64,000 bases of DNA from Brevibacillus fortis (GTDB lineage Bacteria > Bacillota > Bacilli > Brevibacillales > Brevibacillaceae), in assembly GCF_003013395.1 (NCBI RefSeq), contig NZ_PXZM01000003.1:124001-188000 (forward strand), given 5' to 3'. Both the position numbers and the translations under genes were made by a program. Positions 15,353-23,033 of this stretch are shown here, piece after piece (within the stretch, counting starts at the first letter, position 1; every line of letters starts with the position of its first letter). The notes under the pieces were generated by a model that saw only the letters and a list, made by a program, of their open reading frames with translations, had not been told where the DNA came from and searched no databases.

Positions 15353-16690
15353 TTATTTTTTCATCAGGTCGTTCATCTGCGTTTCCATGTTTTGCACCGC
15401 TTGCTCGGCTGTTTGCTGCCCTGCGAGCGCTTTGGACACTTCGATCTGGATCACTTCCGAAATTTTTGGATAAATCGGAGTTGTTGGACGAGATACAGCA
15501 GCGCTTACGCCATCGACGAAATCTTTGTTGGCAAACAACGGACTGGCTTTTTGAACATCCGCTTCATCGTAGGCTGGCAGGTATGTTGGTGCGAGCCCGC
15601 CTTCTACTGCGGATATTTTTTGACCTTCTGGACCTGTCATGAATTTGAGGAATTCCCAAGCTTCTTTCGGGTGCTTCGAGAACTTGTTGATTCCGCCCAT
15701 CCAACCGCCGAGTGCTGCTGCTGAGCCTGCATCCCCTGCTGGCAGTGGTGCGATCGCAACTTGATCGACGATTTTGGACTGGGCCTGATCCTGTGCCAAG
15801 GCGAATTGGTACGGCCAGTTTCGGATAAAAGCTGCCTGCCCTTCGAGGAATGCCGTATGTGATTCCGGCTCCATGAATGTCGTGATATTGGTTGGGACGA
15901 AATCAGATTTGACGACCTCCATCATTTTTTTCAACCCTTTAATCGTAGCTGGATTGTTGACCGCTACTTTGCCTTGTTCATCCAAAATTTTTCCACCGTA
16001 CGATGCACTGAACTCGACAAAGTTGCAAACCAGTCCTTCATATTGCTTGGCTTGCATCAAGTAACCGAACTTCGTGCCGCCCTTGCCCTTCGTGGCTTTT
16101 GCTTGAGCAATCAGGTCATCCCACGTCTTTGGTGCTTCGGCGACGAGATCTTTGCGGTAGAACAAGAGACCCGCGTCGATAAACTTGGGCATGGTCCATT
16201 GTTGGCCGCCAAAGTTCCCGGCATCCATGGCCCCTTTGATATATTTACCCGTCTCGATCCCGTCCTGCTCGATCAAGCGGTCAAGTGGCAACAGGTAACC
16301 CGCCTGTGCGAATTCAGCTGGCCAGATGACATCGAGGTCAAACACGTCGATCTCGGAGGATTGTGCACTGAACATTGTGACGTACTGGTCATGGCTTTGT
16401 CCTGTATCCGCAGGCATTTCGCGAATCTCTATCTCGATGTTTGGATTTGCTTTTTGGAATGCCTCTATGAGCTTTACAGTGGAATCCGTTGAGTCTTTGC
16501 CCCGTGCGTAAACGAGCTTGATTTTTTCTGCTGGTTGCTGTGCGGGCTCTGTTTTGGGTGCGGATGGTGTTGCAGGCTGTGATGGGGTCGTATCCTTAGA
16601 AGCTTGCTGAGGTGTGGAGGAACATGCTGCCAATGAGAACGCCATTAATAAGGTAAGTCCAACGGATGTAAGTCTTTTCGCAACTTTCAT
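15353..16690 (-). CDS. Sugar ABC transporter substrate-binding lipoprotein
   Basis: 445 residues: signal peptide MKVAKRLTSVGLTLLMAFS with lipobox LAAC, a Thr/Pro/Ser-rich spacer, then a cluster-1 (MalE-like) fold. Conserved stretches are KLIEAFQKANPNIEIEIREMP, SSEIDVFDLDVIWPAEFAQAGYLLPLD and AWEFLKFMTGPEGQ, resembling trehalose/maltose-type (ThuE-like) binding proteins. It delivers a sugar to the MalF/MalG permease pair encoded next. The sugar is not known; the oxidoreductase and isomerase genes upstream suggest a glycoside or modified sugar. Confidence 0.92.
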   Translation of the reverse strand: MKVAKRLTSVGLTLLMAFSLAACSSTPQQASKDTTPSQPATPSAPKTEPAQQPAEKIKLVYARGKDSTDSTVKLIEAFQKANPNIEIEIREMPADTGQSHDQYVTMFSAQSSEIDVFDLDVIWPAEFAQAGYLLPLDRLIEQDGIETGKYIKGAMDAGNFGGQQWTMPKFIDAGLLFYRKDLVAEAPKTWDDLIAQAKATKGKGGTKFGYLMQAKQYEGLVCNFVEFSASYGGKILDEQGKVAVNNPATIKGLKKMMEVVKSDFVPTNITTFMEPESHTAFLEGQAAFIRNWPYQFALAQDQAQSKIVDQVAIAPLPAGDAGSAAALGGWMGGINKFSKHPKEAWEFLKFMTGPEGQKISAVEGGLAPTYLPAYDEADVQKASPLFANKDFVDGVSAAVSRPTTPIYPKISEVIQIEVSKALAGQQTAEQAVQNMETQMNDLMKK

Positions 16691-16724
16691 CTAAAGTAAC
16701 CCCCTATGCTCATGTTAAGAAAAC

Positions 16725-17783
16725 CTAAAAACGGACAGCTTCACCTTTTTGTGCGGATGTGTAGATGGCTTCGATCAATCTGTTGATGTACAAGGCTTGT
16801 TCCGGTGTGCAGAGAACCTCTGCCTTCCCTTCGATGGCGTCGATGAAATTACGGAATAAGAGTACGCGTTCTTTCTGAAGTTTTGGTTTGATTTCTGTCG
16901 AGGCAGTTACGCCGTTCCACTCGTGGTAAAGCTTAAACTGGTTATCCAATAAACGAAGGGATGCCCCACCCTCTTGTCCATATAATTGAAGGAAAACGTT
17001 TTCCTCTTCGATGTGAGAAGCCCAGCTTGCATCGAGCGTAAGCGACAATCCGTTCTCAAAGGTAATCATCGCCACTGCCATATCTTCCACGTCAAACTTC
17101 CCGTTTTCATCGATTCTGCCCCACTCTGATAAGCCACGCTTGTGCGGTCCGAATTGCGAGTACGTTTGCCCGAGGACGGATACAGGCTTTGGATGATCCA
17201 AGAGCCATAAGGTCAAATCGAGCATATGTACGCCGATATCAATCAACGGACCGCCGCCTGCCCATTCTTTTTGCGTAAACCAGCTTCCCCATCCTGGAAT
17301 CCCATTTCTTCTGACCCAGCCGGTCTTGGCGTGATAAATGTTTCCCAGCTTTCCTTCCTTCAGCCATGTTTTGACTTGCAGGGAATCGCTTCGGAATCGG
17401 TTGTTTTGTGCTACCATGAGGATTTTGTCTGCTTTCTTCGCGGCTTCGATCATTTCTTCTGCTTCCTGGGCATTCATCGCCATCGGCTTTTCGCACAGCA
17501 AGTGTTTGCCTGCTGCAAGCGCACTTTTGGTTGCTTCTGCATGCAAGTAGTTCGGGACACAAACAATGATCGCGTCCGTATCAGATTCTTGCAGCATAAT
17601 CTCGTATTCGGTGAAAACCTGCGGAATACCATGCCGTTTCGCACGATAGGAAGCCATTTCTGCGGAAATATCTGCAATCGCAACAACCTCTGCTCGCGGC
17701 TCTTCCTTGATCGCCTCTAAATGTGCTTCTGTAATCCCTCCTGCACCGATGATTCCGATTTTCCATTTGCGTTGGTTCGTCAT
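16725..17783 (-). CDS. Gfo/Idh/MocA-family oxidoreductase
   Basis: 352 residues. The N-terminal Rossmann domain has IGIIGAGGITEAHLEAI and AIADIS, and the family signature LCEKPMAMNAQEAEEM carries the active-site lysine (EKP). The C-terminal domain contains GGGPLIDIGVHMLDLTLWLL, in which Asp and His complete the catalytic site. It should oxidise or reduce a sugar hydroxyl with NAD(P). It lies 10 bases downstream of a TIM-barrel isomerase, a pairing seen in inositol and 3-keto-glycoside pathways. Confidence 0.93.
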   Translation of the reverse strand: MTNQRKWKIGIIGAGGITEAHLEAIKEEPRAEVVAIADISAEMASYRAKRHGIPQVFTEYEIMLQESDTDAIIVCVPNYLHAEATKSALAAGKHLLCEKPMAMNAQEAEEMIEAAKKADKILMVAQNNRFRSDSLQVKTWLKEGKLGNIYHAKTGWVRRNGIPGWGSWFTQKEWAGGGPLIDIGVHMLDLTLWLLDHPKPVSVLGQTYSQFGPHKRGLSEWGRIDENGKFDVEDMAVAMITFENGLSLTLDASWASHIEEENVFLQLYGQEGGASLRLLDNQFKLYHEWNGVTASTEIKPKLQKERVLLFRNFIDAIEGKAEVLCTPEQALYINRLIEAIYTSAQKGEAVRF

Positions 17784-17793
17784 TTTCTCCCTC

Positions 17794-18762
17794 CTAGACC
17801 CACCATAGATTCTGGACTGGCTCTCTCAAGATGACTTGCTGCAAGTTTTGAACCGCGCGCTCAAAGCCTTCGTCAATTGACATGAGGGCATCCTCGTGCT
17901 CGATGCTCACGACATAATCGTATCCATTCATACGCAGTGCGCTCATCATATCCGCCCACGTCTGCTGCGAATGCCCATAGCCTACGGTTCGGAAATACCA
18001 AGCACGTTCATGTAGATTGGCGTAAGAATTCATATCCGTCAGCCCGTACATGTTCACCTTTTCCTGGTCGATATACGTGTCTTTGGCATGGAAATGATAG
18101 ATGGCTTTTTCTTTGCTCAAGATTTTGATCGCAGCTACCGGATCGATTCCTTGCCACCACATGTGACTTGGATCGAAGTTTGCCCCGATCCCCTCGCCTA
18201 CCTGCTCTCGCAGCTTTAGCAGTGTCCCTGGTGTGTGAACGAGAAAGCCGCCATGCAGCTCCAACGCAACCTTAACAGAATGGTCGGTCGCATACGCAGC
18301 CCATTCGCGCCAGTATGGTATCAGCTTCTCTGTCCATTGCCAATGGAGCACATCCCGGTACTCATTTGGCCAAGGAGCAACGGGCCAACTCGGGTACTTC
18401 GCTCCTTCATGGTCGCCTGCTGTGCCAGAAAAACAATTGACCACAGGTACCTCGAGCATCTCGGCAAGCTGTACCGTTTTCACAAACGTATCGTGGGACT
18501 GCTGCGCAAAGCTTTTATCAGGCGTCAACGGGTTGCCGTGACAACTGAGCGCGCTGATCATCAATCCCCGATCTTCTACTGCTCTTTTGTACGCGCGTCT
18601 TTTTTCTGGACTGGCCAACAGCTCATCCAGATTGCAGTGTGCATTGCCCGGATAGCAGCCTGTGCCGATTTCCACCGCCTCTAAACCTGCTGCCTTTACA
18701 TGATCCAACATCTCTTCAAACGACTTCTCGCTAAAAAGAACGGTAAATACGCCTAGCTTCAT
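17794..18762 (-). CDS. Sugar phosphate isomerase/epimerase-type TIM-barrel protein (AP endonuclease 2 fold)
   Basis: 322 residues with the xylose-isomerase-like TIM barrel: MKLGVFTVLFSEKSFEEMLDHVKAAGLEAVEIGTG, metal-ligand motifs ALELHGGFL, GANFDPSHMWWQG and YHFHAKD, and a late SIEHEDALMS. Glu, Asp/His, His and Glu in these motifs would bind a divalent metal. Related proteins act as inosose dehydratases, sugar epimerases or 3-keto-glycoside lyases. Together with the Gfo/Idh/MocA gene it suggests oxidation followed by isomerisation or cleavage of an imported sugar. Confidence 0.9.
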   Translation of the reverse strand: MKLGVFTVLFSEKSFEEMLDHVKAAGLEAVEIGTGCYPGNAHCNLDELLASPEKRRAYKRAVEDRGLMISALSCHGNPLTPDKSFAQQSHDTFVKTVQLAEMLEVPVVNCFSGTAGDHEGAKYPSWPVAPWPNEYRDVLHWQWTEKLIPYWREWAAYATDHSVKVALELHGGFLVHTPGTLLKLREQVGEGIGANFDPSHMWWQGIDPVAAIKILSKEKAIYHFHAKDTYIDQEKVNMYGLTDMNSYANLHERAWYFRTVGYGHSQQTWADMMSALRMNGYDYVVSIEHEDALMSIDEGFERAVQNLQQVILREPVQNLWWV

Positions 18763-18827
18763 ATCTTTTCACCCCTTTTGAATGCGTAAACCTCGTTTTC
18801 TTGCTCTATATGGTAAGACTTGTTGCC

Positions 18828-19835
18828 TCACTCGAGTAAAGCGCTTACAGTTTGGCGAATCACGAGATGGTGTGGGACGCTGCTCATTCTCTCTACGGGT
18901 TCATTGCGGATTTGTCTGAGTAATTGTTCTGCTGCGGCTTTTCCGTACATGAACGGGTCATTGTGCACGGTGGTGAGCATGGGGCGGGAAAGTGAGGCGA
19001 GCTCCAAATTATCGAAGCCCATGACGGAAATGTCTTCTGGTACACGTATGCCATGGTCGTACAAGTAATTGAGGACGCCAACCGCCATCAGGTCTGTTGC
19101 GACAAAAACGGCTGTCGGACGAATTTTTTCCTCACAAATGCGGCGCATGGCTTCGTATCCACTCTTGGCTGTGAATTCCCCTTCCACGACGAATCCTTCA
19201 TGGATCGGTAAATCATGTGCGCGCATGGCTTTACGGTAACCGCCCATGCGATCCAGACCACACGGCGGGTCCCACAATGGACCAGATATACACGCGATCT
19301 TTCTATGGCCTTGCGAGATGAGATAAGCGGTAGCGTCATAGGAGGCTTGCACATTGTTGACGTTGACCGTCGGAATCTGATAGCCGGGCAAATCATGGCC
19401 GGTAACAACAAGGGGAACTTGAATCTCTTGCAGCGTCTGGATATTGCCCTCCAGAAAATGAATACTCGCGATAATGACACCATCGATTTGTTTTTCTTTG
19501 AACAGTCGCAAGTACTTCAGTTCTTTATCTACCACTTCGTCGGATATCGCCAAAAACATGCTGTAGTCGTACTCGCTAATGACGCTGTCGATCCCATAGA
19601 TGAGATTGGAGTAAAAATTGTTGGAGATATCGGGAATCATCACCCCGATAATGCGGGTTTCCTTGCTGACCAAGCTCCTGGCAATCGCATTCGGCTGAAA
19701 GCCTGTCTCTTGAACGATTTTCAAGACTCTTTCCCGCAGCTCTGGCCGGACTGGCTTGGAATTGTTCAGCACACGCGAAACAGTCGCGATGGAAACGTTG
19801 GCGAGCTGTGCAATGTCTTTAATGGTTACAGTAAT
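18828..19835 (-). CDS. LacI-family repressor with a non-canonical (AUU) start
   Basis: 335 residues if started at ATT 19835. The helix-turn-helix VTIKDIAQLANVSIATVSRVL is complete only if translation begins upstream of the first available GTG (19772), which lies inside the recognition region. Between the in-frame TGA (19842-19844) and the domain the only possible initiators are ATT codons (19835, 19826), or there is a sequencing error. The hinge helix NAIARSLVSKETRIIGVM and the periplasmic-binding-protein-like core with QTVSALLE end are typical. It precedes the sugar operon on the same strand and a perfect LacI-type operator lies upstream, so it should repress its own operon. The inducer is unknown. 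Confidence 0.85.
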   Translation of the reverse strand: MTVTIKDIAQLANVSIATVSRVLNNSKPVRPELRERVLKIVQETGFQPNAIARSLVSKETRIIGVMIPDISNNFYSNLIYGIDSVISEYDYSMFLAISDEVVDKELKYLRLFKEKQIDGVIIASIHFLEGNIQTLQEIQVPLVVTGHDLPGYQIPTVNVNNVQASYDATAYLISQGHRKIACISGPLWDPPCGLDRMGGYRKAMRAHDLPIHEGFVVEGEFTAKSGYEAMRRICEEKIRPTAVFVATDLMAVGVLNYLYDHGIRVPEDISVMGFDNLELASLSRPMLTTVHNDPFMYGKAAAEQLLRQIRNEPVERMSSVPHHLVIRQTVSALLE

Positions 19836-19861
19836 GGTTCTTCACTCACTTTCTATGTACC

Positions 19862-19877
19862 AGGTAAACGTTTTCCT
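19862..19877. promoter_or_regulatory. LacI-family operator upstream of the sugar operon
   Basis: AGGTAAACGTTTTCCT is a near-perfect 16-bp palindrome around the central CG, the form bound by LacI/GalR repressors, 27 bases upstream of the proposed repressor start. Confidence 0.7.
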
Positions 19878-19978
19878 AATGTGAAAATAACACCCAGATC
19901 CCACTTTTGTCAATATTCAGTTAATTACAAATGTCATTGACATCCCGAGCAAGAGCTGGAGGAAGGTTCTTATCTAGA

Positions 19979-20016
19979 CAATAAAAAACCATAGTCCATC
20001 TTCGAACTATGGTCGT
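19979..20016 (-). terminator. Second terminator after the SHMT-like gene
   Basis: ACCATAGT and ACTATGGT form an 8-bp stem; on the minus strand a TTTTTTATTGTC run follows. Confidence 0.75.
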
Positions 20017-20044
20017 AATTCATCGCTATCCTGATAGGTTTGCA

Positions 20045-20094
20045 GGAATAAGCACCGTATGCCAAGGTCTGAACTCGGCATGCGGTGCTTATCC
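20045..20094 (-). terminator. Long hairpin directly after the SHMT-like gene
   Basis: ATAAGCACCG-T-ATGCC pairs with GGCAT-G-CGGTGCTTAT in a 15-16 bp stem just after the stop codon at 20099; with the hairpin at 19979-20016 it forms a double terminator. Confidence 0.65.
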
Positions 20095-20098
20095 TACT

Positions 20099-21436
20099 CT
20101 ATTCTGGGAAGCAGAACTGCATCTTGCTAAACGATCTGCGCAATTCGATCACCTTGGATCGGACAACCTCGGGCTTTTCTCTGCCTGACAGCACACTTAC
20201 AATCAGCTCGGCAATCGTGTCCATCGCTTGCTCCTTCATACCAAAGCGAGTGATTTCTGTCGTCCCGATACGCAAACCGCTTGGAAAGTCCCAATCCTCT
20301 GGTCCATCGCCTGGAATCAAATTTTTGTTCGTGATGATGTTCGCTTCTGCCAATCTCTTGCCCACCTCGTAACCGCCACCAAACTCTTTTACGTCCAAAA
20401 TGACTTGATGTGTACGAGTATAGCCTTTGTGAGCGCAAAGTACACGAATTCCCCGTTCATCGAATGCTTTTCCCAGCGCTTGTGCATTCGTCACAATTTG
20501 TGCCATGTATTCCTTGCCAAAAGCCAAAAACTCTGCCGCCGCCGCTGCCAGTGCTGCTACCCGATTGACTTGATGTGTCGCAGCAAGTGCTGGGAAGATG
20601 GCATCTGTAATCGGTACCGATAACTCCGGATCATTCCAGATGATGATGCCGCTTTGTGGGCCGCTAAACGTTTTGCCAGCCGAGCCGGTCATCACACATG
20701 CCCCTTCTCGCAAAGGGTCCTGAAATTGACCGCCACCGATCAACCCCAACTGGTGCGCGCCATCAAAATAAATGCGACCGCCCCATTCTTTCACGATCTC
20801 AGCCATCTCCTTCAGTGGAAACGGAAATAAGGTCATCGACGCGCCTAGGGTAACGAGCTTTGGCCTAACTTGCCGTGCGACTTTAGCGAACTGGTCCAGA
20901 TCAACGGTCAGCTCCACGGGGTCCATTGGCACATCGACAATTTGCAAACCACGAATGCCAGCAGGCCCGTCCACCCGATTGCTGGAATGCCCCCCAAATG
21001 GTTGCGCGATCGTCATAATCGTATCGCCCGGTTGCGTTAACGCCGCATAAACCGTCATATTCCCGATCATGCTCGCTACCAGCCGATGGTCAGCGTAATT
21101 GGCTTGGAATACTTTTTTCAATAGCTCGACGCATAACGCTTCGATTTCATCGATATATTTCGTGCCAGCGAACCATCTTTGCGTGCTGCCGATATGTCCT
21201 TCTGCAGCACGCGTGCCTACCTCAGAAGCGAGCAGCTGACGTACGATTGGAGTGGTGGGTGCTTCTGGTGCGAGCAAATTCAAGCATTCCTCGCCTCGCC
21301 AAATCGCATTGCGGTTTACAGCATTCACGATCTCTTGCTGAATCAGCCAGTGTGACGGACTCTCTTCAATAATAGAGCGCGCCCATTGCAAAACACGCGA
21401 ATCATGTACTTCCCCCTTCATTTCAACCGTACTCAT
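20099..21436 (-). CDS. SHMT-like PLP-dependent enzyme
   Basis: 445 residues of fold-type I in the glycine/serine hydroxymethyltransferase group. Features in order: NLLAPEAPTTPIVRQLLAS with the RAAEGHIGSTQRWFAGTKYIDEIE substrate region (as in SHMT 'N.YAEG.PG.RYYGG...D..E'), FDGAHQLGLI with the PLP-binding Asp/His, and the Schiff-base lysine in TGSAGKTFSGPQSG (SHMT has T-T-T-H-K-T-L-R-G-P-R-G). The altered lysine motif and the longer N-terminus suggest a paralogue such as a 2-methylserine hydroxymethyltransferase, or a threonine/serine aldolase, and not housekeeping GlyA. It shares an operon with a GntR regulator 11 bases upstream. Confidence 0.85.
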   Translation of the reverse strand: MSTVEMKGEVHDSRVLQWARSIIEESPSHWLIQQEIVNAVNRNAIWRGEECLNLLAPEAPTTPIVRQLLASEVGTRAAEGHIGSTQRWFAGTKYIDEIEALCVELLKKVFQANYADHRLVASMIGNMTVYAALTQPGDTIMTIAQPFGGHSSNRVDGPAGIRGLQIVDVPMDPVELTVDLDQFAKVARQVRPKLVTLGASMTLFPFPLKEMAEIVKEWGGRIYFDGAHQLGLIGGGQFQDPLREGACVMTGSAGKTFSGPQSGIIIWNDPELSVPITDAIFPALAATHQVNRVAALAAAAAEFLAFGKEYMAQIVTNAQALGKAFDERGIRVLCAHKGYTRTHQVILDVKEFGGGYEVGKRLAEANIITNKNLIPGDGPEDWDFPSGLRIGTTEITRFGMKEQAMDTIAELIVSVLSGREKPEVVRSKVIELRRSFSKMQFCFPE

Positions 21437-21447
21437 GCCATTACCCC

Positions 21448-22110
21448 CTATTCATCATTGGAATGGTCCGTAAGCAATCTGCCAAGGTTGATCCAGTTTT
21501 CTTCCATCAAAGAAGAGGCAAGCTGACTGTTGTTGTCTCGAATCGCTTCGATGATTCTGCGGTGCTGTTCTACTGATTCCACCCCTTCTAAGGAACCGAA
21601 CCGAGCAAACTCCAAACGCCGAATTTTCGGTACAACTCGCTCAAGTGCCAAGTAGATTTCACGATTACCCGCAGCTTCGAGGATCACGTCGTGGAAACCG
21701 TCATCTGCTTCAATCGCTTTGATCACATCTTGCTGTTCGAGTGCAATCTTTAGCTTTTCATTCCACTGCTCCAGAATACAGATATCCTCCGATTCAAAAG
21801 GCATTGCCAATCGTGCTGCCAACCCGTGCAAGGCCGCAACAACAGGAAAAGCGAGCTTCGCCTCCTTTTCAAGTAAGGGTGTAACCCGTGTGAGAGAGCC
21901 CGGAACGGATTCAATAAGACCTTCGTCCTCCAACCGTTTGAGCGCTTCTCTCACAGGCGTTCGACTCACGCCAAATAAAGCCGCCAGTTCGTTGTCGTTG
22001 ACTCGTTGGCCTGGCTTTAGCTCCAGCATAACGACCGCTTTCTTCAAGCCTTGGTATACCTGTTCGCGTAATGAGGGGCGTTCAATTTGTTTTATGAGGT
22101 TGGTATCCAT
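21448..22110 (-). CDS. GntR-family (FadR/FCD type) regulator, apparently leaderless
   Basis: 220 residues with an N-terminal winged helix (REQVYQGLKKAVVMLELKPGQRVNDNELAALFGVSRTPVREALKRLEDEGLI, about 14-65) and a C-terminal all-helical FCD ligand domain (about 85-215, with DDGFHDVILEAAGN and HRRIIEAI, where Asp and His residues usually bind a metal). It should sense a small carboxylate or amino acid and control the SHMT-like gene behind it. There is no ribosome binding site; a consensus promoter places the transcription start at the A of the ATG, and a 20-bp palindrome covers the -10 box. Confidence 0.92.
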   Translation of the reverse strand: MDTNLIKQIERPSLREQVYQGLKKAVVMLELKPGQRVNDNELAALFGVSRTPVREALKRLEDEGLIESVPGSLTRVTPLLEKEAKLAFPVVAALHGLAARLAMPFESEDICILEQWNEKLKIALEQQDVIKAIEADDGFHDVILEAAGNREIYLALERVVPKIRRLEFARFGSLEGVESVEQHRRIIEAIRDNNSQLASSLMEENWINLGRLLTDHSNDE

Positions 22111-22145
22111 AAAACCAATATATTGGTTTTCTTTATGTCTGTCAA
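22111..22145 (-). promoter_or_regulatory. Promoter and operator of the GntR/SHMT operon
   Basis: On the minus strand TTGACA (22140-22145), 17-base spacer, TATATT (22117-22122). The perfect palindrome AAAACCAATA/TATTGGTTTT (22111-22130) covers the -10 box and abuts the ATG at 22110, so the GntR protein should block its own transcription. Confidence 0.8.
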
Positions 22146-22194
22146 TTTTAAATATTTAGATAAAAAGAAGAGATAGTCAATGAGGTTACTCCAT

Positions 22195-22333
22195 CTAAAA
22201 TCCGTATATTACTTCCCTTTCCGTAAGTAACGATTCAATAACTGAGACGACCATTAACTCCTGAACTCTCTCATCACAAATATGACGTGAATCTTCCCCT
22301 AACCATTCCAGTAATGACATTATCGTACTTCAT
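22195..22333 (-). pseudogene. Possible frameshifted small gene
   Basis: GAGGGGG lies 7 bases in front of an ATG at 22333 that opens a 19-codon frame (MKYDNVITGM...). In the next frame a 41-codon ORF (ATG 22320, stop 22195) encodes MSLLEWLGEDSRHIC...ESLLTEREVIYGF with an amphipathic, protein-like pattern. A single frameshift near 22320 would join the good start to the longer frame (about 45 residues). No family recognised. The rest of the 330-base interval between the GntR and TetR genes holds only the promoter on one side and the TetR terminator on the other. Confidence 0.3.
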
Positions 22334-22361
22334 TTCGATTCCCCCTCAAACAATTTAGCAA

Positions 22362-22406
22362 GAAAAAGAGGCTGCCCCACCAGTAGAACTTACGAATGGG
22401 ATAGCC
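22362..22406 (-). terminator. Probable terminator of the hydrolase-TetR operon
   Basis: AGGCT-gcCCCA pairs with TGGGat-AGCCT, and on the minus strand a CTTTTTCTTGCT run follows. Confidence 0.55.
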
Positions 22407-22441
22407 TAATCATTACTGTACGTCCTCTATGATCCTGCAAG

Positions 22442-23026
22442 TCAGCTACCATACTCCCGAATCATCTGCTCCTTCATCTCTTCAACCGGAAACCCATCCG
22501 GATAAGTCGTCATCATCAGCATTGCGCCTTGGAGCGCCGAAGAAAAATAGAGCGATCTCAGTCTTGGCTCCTTTACGCCTAGCTGCTGGAAGATCTGGCA
22601 CTGGACTTCAAACTGCCTGCGTGACTCCTCATTTAACTGCTCTCTGTAGGAAGCAAGTACCCGATCATCTTCGGGTTGCGTTTGCAAATTCAAGTAAAAA
22701 CGATAGACATCCGGTCGCTCATAGACGTTATCAAGCGCACCCTCGACAATATGGCGTAGCTGCTCGGAAGGAGTTGCAAGCTTCATAGCGGCCTCCATCA
22801 CTTCTTTCACTTCCTCGATCCGGACCTGGACCATCGCAGCGAGAAGCTCTTCTTTGCCTTTGTAATAATTGTAAAGCAGTCCCTTCGAAATTTGGGCCTG
22901 TTTAGCTACATCGTCGATTGAGGTCGCGTGGTAGCCTTTTTTAATGAACAGCGTCATCGCGGCGGCATGGATTTTGTCTTTTGCGGCTTGGCGAATGCGC
23001 TCATTTTCAGCTGGAGTACGGGGCAC
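22442..23026 (-). CDS. TetR-family transcriptional regulator
   Basis: 194 residues. The N-terminal TetR helix-turn-helix is clear: AAMTLFIKKGYHATSIDDVAKQAQISKGLLYNYYKGKEELL (about 23-63). The C-terminal ligand-binding part (about 75-190) shows no specific signature. It is encoded 7 bases after an alpha/beta hydrolase gene and should repress that operon through the palindrome at 23831-23856. The effector is probably a small hydrophobic or electrophilic molecule that the hydrolase acts upon, which is inference. Confidence 0.92.
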   Translation of the reverse strand: MPRTPAENERIRQAAKDKIHAAAMTLFIKKGYHATSIDDVAKQAQISKGLLYNYYKGKEELLAAMVQVRIEEVKEVMEAAMKLATPSEQLRHIVEGALDNVYERPDVYRFYLNLQTQPEDDRVLASYREQLNEESRRQFEVQCQIFQQLGVKEPRLRSLYFSSALQGAMLMMTTYPDGFPVEEMKEQMIREYGS

Positions 23027-23033
23027 GGTTCAG

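Noticed and set aside
16326..16511. Various open frames opposite the sugar operon and the oxo acid dehydrogenase genes
   Set aside because: They are antisense shadows of strongly supported genes, with no start signals.
18837..18850. cre-like sequence TGTAAGCGCTTTAC at the 3' end of the LacI gene
   Set aside because: It fails the last two consensus positions and lies in coding sequence of the repressor just before its stop; CcpA binding cannot be claimed.
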